A stretch of DNA of 64,000 bases from Algimonas ampicilliniresistens. Lineage in GTDB: Bacteria > Pseudomonadota > Alphaproteobacteria > Caulobacterales > Maricaulaceae. The stretch covers positions 1,178,001 to 1,242,000 of the forward strand of contig NZ_BSNK01000002.1 of NCBI RefSeq assembly GCF_030159955.1, read 5' to 3'. This document shows, in pieces, positions 35,080-47,410 of this stretch. The notes under the pieces are model-generated. The model searched no databases and was not told the DNA's origin. It worked only from the letters and a program-made list of their open reading frames with translations. Made by a program: the position numbers and the translations under genes. How positions within the stretch are numbered: position 1 is the stretch's first letter; each line of letters starts with the position of its first letter.

Positions 35080-35871
35080 ATGCTAAATCGACCCGGACTG
35101 CTTCTGGCGGGGGCTTGCCTGACTGCCTTACTCACTCTGTCAGCCTGTGCTCCAGGACCGACAATGTCCAAGACCGTCGTGGCCAAGACTGTCACTGCTG
35201 AGGCTGTACAATCGACCATACTCGATTTGAAAGCGGGTGAGGTTTTGCAGTTCGCCCTTGTGCGACCGCGAGAGGGCGATGCGGCTCAGGCCATCCGAAC
35301 CCGATATTTTCAAACCGCGATACCATATGCAGAAAGCCTCGGTGACCGATATTTAGGGACGATGCGCATCCGGGACACGATGCTCGGCGTGAATAAACCC
35401 GTTGCCATGGCTCTCTATGCTTTCCCTGATGAAGCCGCGATGGAAACCTTTCAAGCGTCTCCGGACTGGTCCGACTATCAGCGCATGAGGCGTGAGGGAT
35501 GGGAAGAATTGCACGTTTTTTCTGCGACCCTGTCTGCCGATACACTTCTGAAATTCGATCCGTCCAAGGATTACACTTTGGCTGCGGCTTGGACGCGCCC
35601 AGGTACCATGGCGAATTATCAGCAATATCTCGACGGGATCGAAGCTGATTTTGAACAAATCGGCGCGCGCTATATTGCGCAATTGGGCGAAGTGGATCTG
35701 CAATCGCAGACGGATGACGCAGAGAATCCATCGCAGCTAACGATTGTTGAATGGTCGAACGGTCCAGACCTTGCTGGGTTGGGCCGGACCCAGGGTTACA
35801 AGGACAATGCTGCCGCGTTTCAGTCTGCGATCTCTCGCTTTGATCTGTACTGGTTTCAGACAGCGCAATAG
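35080..35871 (+). CDS. Lipoprotein of unknown function, probable LysR target
   Basis: 263 aa from the ATG at 35080, with AAGGAGA ten bases upstream. MLNRPGLLLAGACLTALLTL followed by SAC gives a lipoprotein signal with Cys23 lipidated. The mature protein appears to have two halves with alternating strands and helices (LQFALVRPREGDAAQ, MALYAFPDEAAMETF, then YTLAAAWTRPGTMANYQQYL and QLTIVEWSNGPDLAGL), which looks like two dimeric alpha/beta-barrel (ferredoxin-like) domains. That fold is inferred by eye. Its divergence from a LysR gene suggests inducible expression. The function is unknown. Confidence 0.6.
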   Translation: MLNRPGLLLAGACLTALLTLSACAPGPTMSKTVVAKTVTAEAVQSTILDLKAGEVLQFALVRPREGDAAQAIRTRYFQTAIPYAESLGDRYLGTMRIRDTMLGVNKPVAMALYAFPDEAAMETFQASPDWSDYQRMRREGWEELHVFSATLSADTLLKFDPSKDYTLAAAWTRPGTMANYQQYLDGIEADFEQIGARYIAQLGEVDLQSQTDDAENPSQLTIVEWSNGPDLAGLGRTQGYKDNAAAFQSAISRFDLYWFQTAQ

Positions 35872-35918
35872 AGGCCGTCGGAGTCCACAACGGGACATTT
35901 AACCGCTAGAACGGCGTC

Positions 35919-36632
35919 ATGCGCGCCGATCTCTATCTTGTTCAACACGGTCACTTTGACAGCCGCGCGCGGGCGCAGGCCGCGATCAAGGCTGGCTTAG
36001 TGTCGGTGAATGGGCGGGTGTTAAAGAAAGCGTCTGTGACGATTGCAGATGGATCGCGGGTCGAGGCGGGGGACGTCCATCCCTATGTCTCGCGCGGCGG
36101 GTTGAAGCTGGTCCATGCGCTCGACACATTTAAGGTAAATCCCGCCGGACGCGTATGCCTCGATATCGGCAGTTCGACGGGGGGATTTACAGATGTGTTG
36201 CTGCGGCGCGGCGCATCATGCGTCTATGCCGTTGATGTCGGGCGCGATCAGCTACACCCAAGCTTGCGGGGTCATAAACAGGTCGTTTCCATGGAAGGAC
36301 AAGATGCGCGCGCCTTGAGCGCGGCCCAATTCCCGGAAATGCTCGACCTGATGGTGTGTGACGCCAGTTTTATTGCGCTGTCCAAAGTCCTCTCTGTGCC
36401 TTTATCGCTGACCCGTGAAGCTGTCATGTTGGTCAAACCGCAATTTGAAGTCGGGCGGGAGAATATCGGGCGCGGCGGGATTGTGCGCGACGGCGCTCAC
36501 GAGGCGCTAGAGGCGGTTAAAATCTGGCTGCGCGGCGAGGGCTGGCGGACGGTCGCGACAGCCGATAGCCCCATTGAGGGCGGGTCCGGTAATGCCGAGT
36601 TTCTCCTGCATGCCCAGCGAATCCAGGACTAG
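35919..36632 (+). CDS. tlyA: TlyA-family rRNA methyltransferase (hemolysin A-like)
   Basis: 237 aa. An N-terminal S4 RNA-binding domain (MRADLYLVQHGHFDSRARAQ, AIKAGLVSVNGRVLKKASV) is followed by an FtsJ-like Rossmann methyltransferase domain with CLDIGSSTGGFTDVLLRRGA, VYAVDVGRDQL and VMLVKPQFEVGRE. TlyA proteins 2'-O-methylate cytidines in 16S and/or 23S rRNA in mycobacteria (family knowledge); the exact target here is unknown. In many alphaproteobacteria tlyA follows dxs; here two genes (LysR and lipoprotein) are inserted between them. Confidence 0.9.
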   Translation: MRADLYLVQHGHFDSRARAQAAIKAGLVSVNGRVLKKASVTIADGSRVEAGDVHPYVSRGGLKLVHALDTFKVNPAGRVCLDIGSSTGGFTDVLLRRGASCVYAVDVGRDQLHPSLRGHKQVVSMEGQDARALSAAQFPEMLDLMVCDASFIALSKVLSVPLSLTREAVMLVKPQFEVGRENIGRGGIVRDGAHEALEAVKIWLRGEGWRTVATADSPIEGGSGNAEFLLHAQRIQD

Positions 36633-36634
36633 CG

Positions 36635-36802
36635 TTAGGGCGATTTGTCCTGAATGCGCGTCAGGATCATCAGCGCAATTGCGGCGATGGCAATGACCAG
36701 GCTGGCGATGTCTAACGTGCCGTCAGCGAGCCAACGTCGGATCACGAGTAAGATCAGAACGGCTGCCAGGCCGGGCAGAGCCCAATTCATCACGCGCATC
36801 AT
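36635..36802 (-). CDS. Small two-helix membrane protein, 55 aa
   Basis: The minus strand from ATG at 36802 to TAA at 36635 encodes MMRVMNWALPGLAAVLILLV then IRRWLADGTLDIAS and a second helix LVIAIAAIALMIL, ending TRIQDKSP. The two hydrophobic segments separated by a short loop and the positive ends fit a small inner-membrane protein. It lies between convergent tlyA and the start of aspS. Support is composition and topology only; no family is recognised. Confidence 0.4.
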   Translation of the reverse strand: MMRVMNWALPGLAAVLILLVIRRWLADGTLDIASLVIAIAAIALMILTRIQDKSP

Positions 36803-36928
36803 AGGGGCAAGCCTAGCGCAAAGCGCGGTATTCGCGAACCGCTAACTCCATAACAACCGCCACCACGGCTTGAAGCGGCGCAGCTCTGGCGTTAAGGCGC
36901 GCGCGACCTCCTTTTAGGACTATTTCAG

Positions 36929-38755
36929 ATGCACGACTTCCGTAGCCATACTTGCAACGACCTACGCGCCGACCATGTCGGACAAACCGCCCGCCTTTCG
37001 GGCTGGGTCCACCGTAAACGCGAACATGCCAATGCGCTCTTCATCGATCTGCGCGACCATTACGGTCTGACCCAAGTCGTGGTCTATCCGAACGTCGACT
37101 TCTACGAAGCCGCCAAACGCGTTCCCGCAGAGTCTGTGATCACCGTGACCGGCGAAGTGCTGGCCCGCGACGCGGACGCGAAGAATGCTGAAATCGCTAC
37201 AGGCGATATTGAACTGCGCGTGGCGGAGTTCGTGATTGAAAGCCAAGCCGATCCGTTGCCACTGCCCGTATTTGGTGAGCCGGACTATCCTGAAGATATC
37301 CGCCTGACGCACCGCTATCTCGATCTGCGCCGCGAGACGCTGCACAAGAACATCTTGCTGCGGGGACAGGTTATTAACTCATTGCGCAGCCGCATGATCG
37401 ACCAAGGCTTTACCGAGTTTCAAACGCCGATCCTGACGGCCAGCTCGCCAGAAGGTGCGCGCGACTTCCTCGTGCCGTCCCGACTCAACCCCGGTAAATT
37501 TTATGCCCTGCCGCAAGCGCCGCAGCAGTTTAAACAGCTGATCATGGTCGCGGGCTTTGACCGCTATTTCCAAATCGCGCCCTGTTTCCGCGACGAAGAT
37601 GCCCGTGCTGATCGCTCACCCGGTGAGTTCTACCAGCTTGATATCGAAATGAGCTTCGTGACGCAGGAAGATGTGTTCAACGCGATTGAACCCGTCATGG
37701 CGGGCGTGTTTGAAGAATTCGCCGATGGCCGTACTGTTGAAACCCCGTTTCCGCGCATTCCCTATCTCGAAGCGATGGATAAATATGGCTCCGACAAGCC
37801 GGACCTCCGCAACCCGATCCTCCTCAAAGATGTGTCGGCTTTCTTCACGGATGAGAGCAAGACGGGTTTCGGAATCTTTGCCAAGATCACCAAAGGCGGC
37901 GGTAAAGTCATCGCTATTCCAGCCCCGGGCGCGACCGATAGCCAATCCCGCAAGTTCTTTGACGAGATGGACAAATGGGCGAAAAAGGAAATGCAGGCTC
38001 CCGGCCTCGGCTATGCCCGCTTAAGAGCAGGAGAGGGCGAAGAAGTCGGCACGGTCGTCTCGCAAGATCCCGCGCTCAAGAATTTCGATCCGGAGCATCT
38101 CAAAGCTCTACTGGCTGAAATGGGTCTCGGCGCGGGCGACGGCGTGTTCTTCTCTGCCGGTAAGAAATCGGATGCCTATAAATTGGCGGGCGCGGCCCGT
38201 GACCGGGTTGGGGCCAATCTGGGTCTGATTGAAGAAGGTATCTTCAAATTCTGCTGGATCGTCGATTTCCCGATGTATGAATGGGATGAAGACAATAAAA
38301 AAGTCGAGTTCTCTCACAACCCGTTCTCCATGCCCCAAGGCGGCATGGCGGCGCTGGAAGCCGCCGACACGGCCGAGAAACAACTCGATCTGCTGGCCTA
38401 CCAATATGATATCGTTTGCAACGGTGTAGAGCTATCATCCGGTGCGATCCGAAACCACAAGCCGGACGTTATGTACAAAGCGTTCGAACTGGCGGGCTAT
38501 GACAAGTCCGTCGTCGACACAGAATTTGCGGGCATGATCAACGCGTTCAAATATGGCGCGCCGCCGCATGGCGGGATTGCACCGGGTGTCGACCGGATCG
38601 TCATGTTGCTGGCGGGCACCAATACAATCCGCGACGTCATCCTGTTTCCAATGAACGGTCAGGCGCAAGATCTGATGATGAACGCGCCAGCGGAAGTCGA
38701 TTCCGCTCAGCTAAAGGAACTTCACCTGAAATTAGTGCCGGTTGAGAAGGACTGA
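36929..38755 (+). CDS. aspS: Aspartate-tRNA ligase
   Basis: 608 aa, full length for the bacterial type. An N-terminal OB-fold anticodon-binding domain ([20 protein letters not shown]) is followed by the class II core with motif 1 and 2 ([20 protein letters not shown]), the GAD insertion domain typical of bacterial AspRS (middle third) and motif 3 ([16 protein letters not shown]). It charges tRNA-Asp; many alphaproteobacteria use a nondiscriminating form that also charges tRNA-Asn, which cannot be judged here. AGGA lies eleven bases before the ATG. It is followed by a T-less hairpin. Confidence 0.97.
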   Translation: MHDFRSHTCNDLRADHVGQTARLSGWVHRKREHANALFIDLRDHYGLTQVVVYPNVDFYEAAKRVPAESVITVTGEVLARDADAKNAEIATGDIELRVAEFVIESQADPLPLPVFGEPDYPEDIRLTHRYLDLRRETLHKNILLRGQVINSLRSRMIDQGFTEFQTPILTASSPEGARDFLVPSRLNPGKFYALPQAPQQFKQLIMVAGFDRYFQIAPCFRDEDARADRSPGEFYQLDIEMSFVTQEDVFNAIEPVMAGVFEEFADGRTVETPFPRIPYLEAMDKYGSDKPDLRNPILLKDVSAFFTDESKTGFGIFAKITKGGGKVIAIPAPGATDSQSRKFFDEMDKWAKKEMQAPGLGYARLRAGEGEEVGTVVSQDPALKNFDPEHLKALLAEMGLGAGDGVFFSAGKKSDAYKLAGAARDRVGANLGLIEEGIFKFCWIVDFPMYEWDEDNKKVEFSHNPFSMPQGGMAALEAADTAEKQLDLLAYQYDIVCNGVELSSGAIRNHKPDVMYKAFELAGYDKSVVDTEFAGMINAFKYGAPPHGGIAPGVDRIVMLLAGTNTIRDVILFPMNGQAQDLMMNAPAEVDSAQLKELHLKLVPVEKD

Positions 38756-38796
38756 CCAGCGAATTGTCGAACGGCGGCGCCGTTCGGCTGCTGGTC
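38754..38796. terminator. Two-step hairpin between convergent aspS and pentapeptide gene, no T-run
   Basis: Outer arms GACCAGC (38754-38760) and GCTGGTC (38790-38796) enclose inner arms CGAACGGC (38768-38775) and GCCGTTCG (38779-38786). It fills the whole gap between the two stop codons. It has no T-run on either side, so factor-independent termination is unsure. Confidence 0.4.
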
Positions 38797-39707
38797 TAAC
38801 GCCGGATCGCTTCGCGCGATTGGGTGAGGTCGCGGTGGACCCGTTGTAGGCGCGAGCGTGTCGGGGCGTCGGTTTCCACGGCGAGTAAGGTTTCAATGTC
38901 CAAAATCGCTCGGTCGAGCCCGTGCATAGCAGCCTGAACGCGACGCGGATGGCGCGGCGGATGGGCGTTTGGTTTCGTACCAATCGCGCCTTCGCAATAG
39001 GACAAGTTCAACCCGTCCGGCAGGCGCGTATTCATGTTACCGCAGGCCTGATCCAACTGTCCCTGCGTTAATCCAACCACATGGGTCATGTCGGCATCTG
39101 ACAGGTTGGTGTCTTTCAGTGAGGCTTCTTCCAGGTTGGCAAACCCAAACCGCACACCTGTAAACTGGCCAGCATCGAGCGTGGCTTTGGTCAAATCAGC
39201 ATTATCGAGGCGCGCCCGGTCGAAATTGGATCGCGTAAAGTCCGCAGACGCCGCGCTCGCGCCAATCAGATTGGCCGACTGAAAATCATTGTCGCTGAAT
39301 GTCCCGCGGGTCAGCTCAGCCCGGTGCAAATTCGCCTGGCGCATAGTGGAGTGCGAAAGACTGGCTTCTGTCAGGGTCGCGTCTTCCATGACGGCGCCGC
39401 GCATAATGACCTGTTCGCCCGTGACGCCGTAGAGCATGGCTTTGCGGAAATGCGCGCCAGTCAGGTCAGACCCATGCAGTTTACCGCCAGACAGGTTTGA
39501 GTTGTTAAAGAGCGATCCCGCGAAATTCGCGTTTTTAAGCGTCATACCATTCATGCGCTTGCCCGATAGATCACACTGCGAGCAGGAGCTGGATGAAGCA
39601 ACGATCCGCGTGTCCACGCGCAACTGCCCGCTTGCCGATACGGGCAAAGCGAGCAGCGCGGCGCCTAGCATGACGCGGAAGGTTGTGGCTTGGGAGTGAT
39701 AGCGCAC
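38796..39707 (-). CDS. Secreted pentapeptide-repeat protein
   Basis: 303 aa. An N-terminal signal peptide (MLGAALLALPVSASGQ region) and then about 20 A(D/N)LXX pentapeptides from residue about 47 to 195 (ANFAGSLFNNSNLSGGKLHG, ADFTRSNFDRARLDNADLTK) predict a right-handed quadrilateral beta-helix. The block MTHVVGLTQGQLDQACG with a later Cys is the common end cap of this group. The C-terminal 80 residues are helical and basic. It is exported, unlike Qnr-type pentapeptide proteins that protect gyrase; its role is unknown. It is divergent from the NDUFA12 gene. Confidence 0.8.
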   Translation of the reverse strand: MRYHSQATTFRVMLGAALLALPVSASGQLRVDTRIVASSSSCSQCDLSGKRMNGMTLKNANFAGSLFNNSNLSGGKLHGSDLTGAHFRKAMLYGVTGEQVIMRGAVMEDATLTEASLSHSTMRQANLHRAELTRGTFSDNDFQSANLIGASAASADFTRSNFDRARLDNADLTKATLDAGQFTGVRFGFANLEEASLKDTNLSDADMTHVVGLTQGQLDQACGNMNTRLPDGLNLSYCEGAIGTKPNAHPPRHPRRVQAAMHGLDRAILDIETLLAVETDAPTRSRLQRVHRDLTQSREAIRR

Positions 39708-39903
39708 GAGGGGGTTATAGATGGGCCAATGGCCAAAGCTCCACTTACGGAGTCGTAAGAAAGTAAGATTTTGTCAGTAATGGTTGATAGAGTGTTTACG
39801 GCGAAAACAGGCCCAAACTGACCATATTCCTGTCACCCTTGCGCTTTACGCGCGTTGCCTGCGCGGGCATAAGCTGCCCGAACCGAAGACGGATCCGACT
39901 CAC

Positions 39904-40308
39904 ATGGCTTTTTTCAAACGGCTTTTTACTTGGTGGAACGGCGCAACGCTGGGCACGCTATTCTCCGTTAAGCGCGGATTCGTGACCGTCGGTGAGGACG
40001 CGTCCGGCAATACCTACCATGAGGCCAAGACGGCCAGCCCTGAATTTGAAGGCCGAAAACGCCGCTGGGTCATTTATAAGGGCTATGCCGATCCGACGAC
40101 TGTGCCCGCCGAATGGCATGGTTGGCTGCACCATACCTATGACGAAAAGCCGGATGAGTTGGGTATTCGTCGCCATGACTGGCAATTGCCACATCAGAAG
40201 AACCTGACCGGGACACCGGGGGCTTACAAGCCAAAAGGGTCACTCGACAGGGGCGCTAACCGTGATGAGGTTGCGTCCGATTACGAAGCCTGGACACCCG
40301 GGGACTAA
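39904..40308 (+). CDS. NADH:ubiquinone oxidoreductase accessory subunit NDUFA12 family
   Basis: 134 aa from ATG 39904 giving MAFFKRLFTWWNGATLGTLF, the normal start; a longer frame upstream is not family-like. Diagnostic parts are RRWVIYKGYADPTTVPAEWH, GWLHHTYDEKP and the C-terminal Pro-rich KNLTGTPGAYKPKG. It is a supernumerary subunit of respiratory complex I on the cytoplasmic arm, shared by alphaproteobacteria and mitochondria. The main nuo genes are not in the window. It overlaps the DUF2155 gene by one base (TAATG). Confidence 0.92.
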   Translation: MAFFKRLFTWWNGATLGTLFSVKRGFVTVGEDASGNTYHEAKTASPEFEGRKRRWVIYKGYADPTTVPAEWHGWLHHTYDEKPDELGIRRHDWQLPHQKNLTGTPGAYKPKGSLDRGANRDEVASDYEAWTPGD

Positions 40309-40760
40309 TGCCCGCACTGCGCCGCATATCGATCCTGATAGCGATGGCTCTGCCTGTTCTGGCGAGTGCCGCTACGCCGCCGCCCAATTTGATGGGCGAG
40401 GCGGTTGAGCTACGGGCGCTGGATAAAGTAACGGCGCGGACCTTTGATTACACGGTGCCGATTGGTGACTCGCTCGAGTTTGGGAGCCTGACCATTCATG
40501 CACGCCACTGTGAAAAAACGCCGCCGACCGAACTGCCAGAAACTTATGCCTTTCTGCAGATTGATGATCGGCTGTTGGAAGAGACAGGCGAAGCCGCAGA
40601 AGAGGGCGCACGGGTGTTCTCGGGTTGGATGTTCGCGTCGCGCCCCGCCATTAGTGCGCTGGATCACCGCGTCTACGACGTTTGGGTGATTGGCTGCGTC
40701 GCGCCCGAGCGTAATGAGAGCCTGCGCCGCGCTGACGACTACCGCCCGGACCGGCTCTAG
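40308..40760 (+). CDS. DUF2155 domain secreted protein
   Basis: 150 aa. A signal peptide (LRRISILIAMALPVLASAAT) precedes a DUF2155 domain with VELRALDKVTARTFDYTVPI, FGSLTIHARHCEKTPP and the signature FSGWMFASRPAISALDHRVY plus DVWVIGC. The two conserved Cys probably form a disulfide. The family is alphaproteobacterial, periplasmic and of unknown role. Its position directly after the NDUFA12 gene is conserved in many species, so the genes are co-transcribed. Confidence 0.88.
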   Translation: MPALRRISILIAMALPVLASAATPPPNLMGEAVELRALDKVTARTFDYTVPIGDSLEFGSLTIHARHCEKTPPTELPETYAFLQIDDRLLEETGEAAEEGARVFSGWMFASRPAISALDHRVYDVWVIGCVAPERNESLRRADDYRPDRL

Positions 40761-40772
40761 CGCCGTTCAACG

Positions 40773-41894
40773 ATGGTTTCGTCCCGCCAAGGTGCGCTCA
40801 CCGATCTGAAAGTTATCGAGGTCGCGCAGCTGATCGCGGGGCCGTTTTGCGGCCAAATGCTGGCCGATCACGGCGCGCACGTCATCAAAGTCGAGCAGCC
40901 GGGTGTCGGCGATCCGATGCGGGTCTGGGGCCGCGAGGGCTATCCGCTGTCTTGGGAAATATTGGGCCGCAATAAAGAGAGCGTGTTTCTGAACCTGCGT
41001 GAAGCTGACGGGCAGGCGGCGCTCAAGGCGCTTGTCGCAGATGCCGATATTCTGATTGAAAACTTCCGACCCGGCACGATGGAAAAGTGGGGGCTCGGCT
41101 ATGACACGCTGTCCGCGATCAATCCCGGTCTCATTATGGTGCGCGTTTCTGGCTATGGTCAAACCGGACCTTATTCGAAACGTGCGGGCTATGCCTCGGT
41201 CGGTGAAGCGATGGGCGGATTGCGCGCGCTGATTGGGGAGCCAGACCGCAAACCGGCGCGGGCGGGCATTTCTCTGGGCGACAGTCTGGCGGCTCTGTTT
41301 GCGACGATTGGCACGCTGACGGCGCTGCACCACCGCGACAAGACGGGTGAGGGGCAGGTGGTCGATGCCTCAATCTACGAATCCGTCTTATCGTTGATGG
41401 AGGCGACGATTCCAGAACACGCGATTGAGGGGTTCATCCGCCAACGTACGGGGAGCTATCTACCCGGTATCGCGCCGTCCAACATCTATGAATGCGCCAA
41501 CGGGCAAGTTGTCATCGGGGCCAATCAAGACACAGTGTTTGGGCGGTTGGCGGACGCGATGGGCGCGCCGACACTAGCCAGCGATCCGCGCTATGCGGAC
41601 CATGTTGCGCGCGGCGCCAACCAAGCGGAGTTGGACGCGCGGATTACAGAGTGGACTTCCCAACATCCAGCGGACGCCGTGCAGCGCATCATGGATGAAC
41701 ATGGCGTGCCCTGCAGCAAGCTCTACCGGGCAGCGGATATGCTGAACGATCCGCATTATGCGGCGCGCGATGCGATCGTGACCGTGGAGAGCGACCGTTA
41801 CGGCCAAGTGCCGATGCAGGGTGTGTTTCCGAAATTAAGCAAGACGCCCGGTGCAGTCAGACATGCGGGCAAAGACATACCGAGTGGCGATTGA
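40773..41894 (+). CDS. CaiB/BaiF family CoA-transferase (class III)
   Basis: 373 aa. The start ALTDLKVIEVAQLIAGPFCG and the stretch HVIKVEQPGVGDPMR are typical, followed by ILIENFRPGTMEKWGLGYD, VRVSGYGQTGPYSKRAGYAS and GISLGDSLAALFATIG with the conserved Asp that forms the acyl-anhydride in this class. Class III enzymes move CoA between carboxylic acids (formyl-, carnitinyl-, mesaconyl-type substrates), but the substrates here cannot be told. It is monomer-like in sequence but functions as interlocked dimers. It follows DUF2155 by 12 bases. Confidence 0.88.
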   Translation: MVSSRQGALTDLKVIEVAQLIAGPFCGQMLADHGAHVIKVEQPGVGDPMRVWGREGYPLSWEILGRNKESVFLNLREADGQAALKALVADADILIENFRPGTMEKWGLGYDTLSAINPGLIMVRVSGYGQTGPYSKRAGYASVGEAMGGLRALIGEPDRKPARAGISLGDSLAALFATIGTLTALHHRDKTGEGQVVDASIYESVLSLMEATIPEHAIEGFIRQRTGSYLPGIAPSNIYECANGQVVIGANQDTVFGRLADAMGAPTLASDPRYADHVARGANQAELDARITEWTSQHPADAVQRIMDEHGVPCSKLYRAADMLNDPHYAARDAIVTVESDRYGQVPMQGVFPKLSKTPGAVRHAGKDIPSGD

Positions 41895-41899
41895 TCGCT

Positions 41900-43039
41900 C
41901 TATCGCTGGGTCAGGACGCGGTTGGCCGCGCCTGAATTGGCGATAATAATATCCGATCGGTTGTCCCCATTCATATCCGCGACGCTGACGCCGTAAGTGT
42001 CGTCTGTGTCATCAGACAGTGGGTGTGGAGCAAACGTCCCGTCGCCCCGGTTGAGCAGGATATAATTGGTCCCATCATTCCCCTCGATAAGGTCCAGCCG
42101 ACCATCAGCATTTAGGTCCGCCGCTGCCATCGCCTGCGTGGCGTGCCCGTCCCGGTTGATCGATAGGGGGCCGCCAAAACCGTCCGAGTTCGTCTCAGTG
42201 TAGAGTTTGTGGTCGCCATCCGTGCTGACCAGCAAAATGTCTGGGGTTGCGTCGCCGTTGAAATCTCCGACAACCGCCTTGCGGTGATCGCCAACACTAC
42301 CGTTCAAGGGCACGGCGCCGAACTTGGCATCGCCTCTATTCATCATCACCACACTGGCGGAGCCATCACGGCGCGCGACGACGATGTCAGTACGGCCATC
42401 ACCGTTGAAGTCTCCGGTCGCAAGCCCCGTCGATCCTTTGCCGTCACCCGGCAAATCAATCGGCGCAGAAAAGCTGCCTAGACCGTCGCTGAGCAGGATC
42501 ACATCGGCGCCACGACGTGTCGCAATGGCGATATCCGGCTGGCCGTCGCTATTGGCATCCAGCACGGTCCCGGAGCGCACATGGCCGTCCGTATTTGCCA
42601 AGCGAAGCGCCGCGCCAAACTGGCCCGATCCGTCATTCAGTCGCAGCATGGCGGGGATCTGATCGCCAAGCGTGACTATGTCAGGGTGACCATCGGCATT
42701 AAAATCGGCGACCAAATGCGCGTAGCTGGCCGCGAGACCATCGCCCAAACGTCTGGCTTCCAGAAAGCGCCCAGAGCCCGCATTGAGAAACACGAAATCC
42801 TGCTGCGCCCAGTGCCTGCCATTGGCCACGAGCGCATCCAGATCACCGTCACCGTCCACATCGGCGAGCGCAATATCCGCCGTCCGGCCATCACCAGCAT
42901 CGAATTGCAAGAACGGGTGAGCCCGAAAGTTTGGTGCGGATGGGGCGTCCTGAGCCGTGGCAGACCCCGCGATCAACATGACCGTCAGAAGGAGGGCTGA
43001 CGGAGTGACCGTTTGCGTGTTGTAGCCCTGTTTAGTCAT
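41900..43039 (-). CDS. Secreted FG-GAP/VCBS beta-propeller protein
   Basis: 379 aa. A signal peptide (LLLTVMLIAGSATAQD) is followed by seven FG-GAP-like repeats, each with a Ca-binding DxNxDGxxD loop: ADVDGDGDLDALVANG, ADFNADGHPDIVTLGD, DANSDGQPDIAIATR, GDFNGDGRTDIVVARRD, GDFNGDATPDILLV, ADLNADGRLDLIEGND and ADMNGDNRSDIIIANSG. Seven repeats predict a seven-bladed propeller like the integrin alpha domain. It would be exported; its ligand is unknown. It lies 12 bp downstream of ileS and is probably expressed from the same transcript. Confidence 0.85.
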   Translation of the reverse strand: MTKQGYNTQTVTPSALLLTVMLIAGSATAQDAPSAPNFRAHPFLQFDAGDGRTADIALADVDGDGDLDALVANGRHWAQQDFVFLNAGSGRFLEARRLGDGLAASYAHLVADFNADGHPDIVTLGDQIPAMLRLNDGSGQFGAALRLANTDGHVRSGTVLDANSDGQPDIAIATRRGADVILLSDGLGSFSAPIDLPGDGKGSTGLATGDFNGDGRTDIVVARRDGSASVVMMNRGDAKFGAVPLNGSVGDHRKAVVGDFNGDATPDILLVSTDGDHKLYTETNSDGFGGPLSINRDGHATQAMAAADLNADGRLDLIEGNDGTNYILLNRGDGTFAPHPLSDDTDDTYGVSVADMNGDNRSDIIIANSGAANRVLTQR

Positions 43040-43051
43040 GCCGATTTTCGC

Positions 43052-46105
<3,054 letters not shown>

Positions 46106-46259
46106 GATGATGTCTTCAGGTATAAAATTGTCGGGGAGTTCGGATGTGCCGACACGCGCAGGCCACTCTGCCTAGAGGGCGCGTATCGGGGTGATAATTC
46201 GAATGGTCGACATAGGAGCGGGTTAACCGGGCCAGCGGTCGATGGCAAGGCGGCAGGGC

Positions 46260-46805
46260 TTAGTCGCTTTGCATCTCATCAATGTCTTCAAGCCCGAAAT
46301 AGATGCCGCGCTCCGCCGCGGTCAGATCGATCAGATGACGAATATCCCGGGCCTGATTCAGACAAGCCACGGCGTAGATGAGAACAGCCAGGAGCCATGA
46401 CAGAGTGAGAAACATGACTCCCAATTGTATCATCAAAAACTGCTGACTCACTTCGAACGTTGATAGAAAGATGCGGCCAAGGCTGCCCGGAAACAACAGG
46501 TTGATAACGGTCAACAATAAGATCGGAACCGACACATTGGCGATAATAGAAATCCGGAAGGCCGCGGTGGCTTGTTCCAGATTGACGGCCGCGAAGGTGC
46601 GCAGGGCTTTGATACGCATATTGCTGCGTTGATCGAGCATCAGGGCGAGCTTGGCTGCGGCTTGGGTCTGCATCAGCCGGTCTATCCGCGTGCGCGGCAG
46701 GCGACCGCTGAACCCAAAGGTCCAGCTTTTTGATGTTATGCTATTCTGCGCTGGAAACAGCGCCTGAACTTGCTCCCAATCTTCGGCTGCGCTTGTGTCG
46801 TCCAT
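46260..46805 (-). CDS. Two-helix membrane protein of unknown function
   Basis: 181 aa from the ATG at 46805; an upstream frame extension overlaps the divergent lipoprotein and is not credible. The first 90 residues are soluble and basic with an amphipathic stretch (MQTQAAAKLALMLDQRSNMR). Two membrane helices follow (FRISIIANVSVPILLLTVIN and LGVMFLTLSWLLAVLIYAV), then an acidic tail. No family recognised. It is upstream of ileS on the same strand by 154 bp and divergent from the VOC lipoprotein. Confidence 0.6.
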   Translation of the reverse strand: MDDTSAAEDWEQVQALFPAQNSITSKSWTFGFSGRLPRTRIDRLMQTQAAAKLALMLDQRSNMRIKALRTFAAVNLEQATAAFRISIIANVSVPILLLTVINLLFPGSLGRIFLSTFEVSQQFLMIQLGVMFLTLSWLLAVLIYAVACLNQARDIRHLIDLTAAERGIYFGLEDIDEMQSD

Positions 46806-46873
46806 GATGGTCCGCTGCCACAGCGTTGAACACAGGTCAAAGCGTCCTTGTGTCGAGCCGCTATGGGGCGAGC

Positions 46874-47410
46874 ATGAAAAAGCTTCTTCTCCCCCTCCTT
46901 CTAATCCTTCCAGCCTGCGCGACGAGTGTGACAACCACCACCTTGTCAGCTGAACCGGCCAAACAGACCAGCTTCGTCTATCCGCATGTTAAGCGCCCAA
47001 ATCTGCTGGTCGCCGACATAGACCGGTCGCTGAAAATCTATCGCGATATTTTGGGGTTTGAAGGCGCGCCCGTTAGCGAGAGTTCGCTCGACAGCTATTC
47101 CTACCCTGTCTTCAACATCCCGCGCGAAGGCCGGATGCGTTACACCTATTTGGGTGAACCGGGGGAAGATCGCGTGCTTGGCCTGACCGAGGTCAAGAAT
47201 GTCGATTTGCCGCGCCCCGCTGACCGTCCCTATATGAGCACGGTCGTGATTGGTGTGACGGGCTTAGCCGACAAGATGGATCAACTGGCGAAAATGGGGC
47301 TTGAGATGACAGAGCCTAAAACGACGGGCGGCACGGAGTTCATCTTCACCGAAGTCGCTTTCATTGATCCGGACGGCCATATGATCGTGCTGTATGAGGT
47401 GGAGGATTAA
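46874..47410 (+). CDS. VOC-fold (glyoxalase-like) lipoprotein
   Basis: 178 aa from the ATG at 46874. MKKLLLPLLLILPAC is a lipoprotein signal with Cys15 lipidated. The mature part is one vicinal-oxygen-chelate domain: RPNLLVADIDRSLKIYRDIL, YMSTVVIGVTGLADKMDQLA and VAFIDPDGHMIVLYEVED. Such folds bind metals and act on glyoxal adducts, dioxygenase substrates or antibiotics; here the periplasmic location is unusual and no substrate can be assigned. It shares a TTAA stop with the convergent membrane-protein gene. Confidence 0.8.
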   Translation: MKKLLLPLLLILPACATSVTTTTLSAEPAKQTSFVYPHVKRPNLLVADIDRSLKIYRDILGFEGAPVSESSLDSYSYPVFNIPREGRMRYTYLGEPGEDRVLGLTEVKNVDLPRPADRPYMSTVVIGVTGLADKMDQLAKMGLEMTEPKTTGGTEFIFTEVAFIDPDGHMIVLYEVED

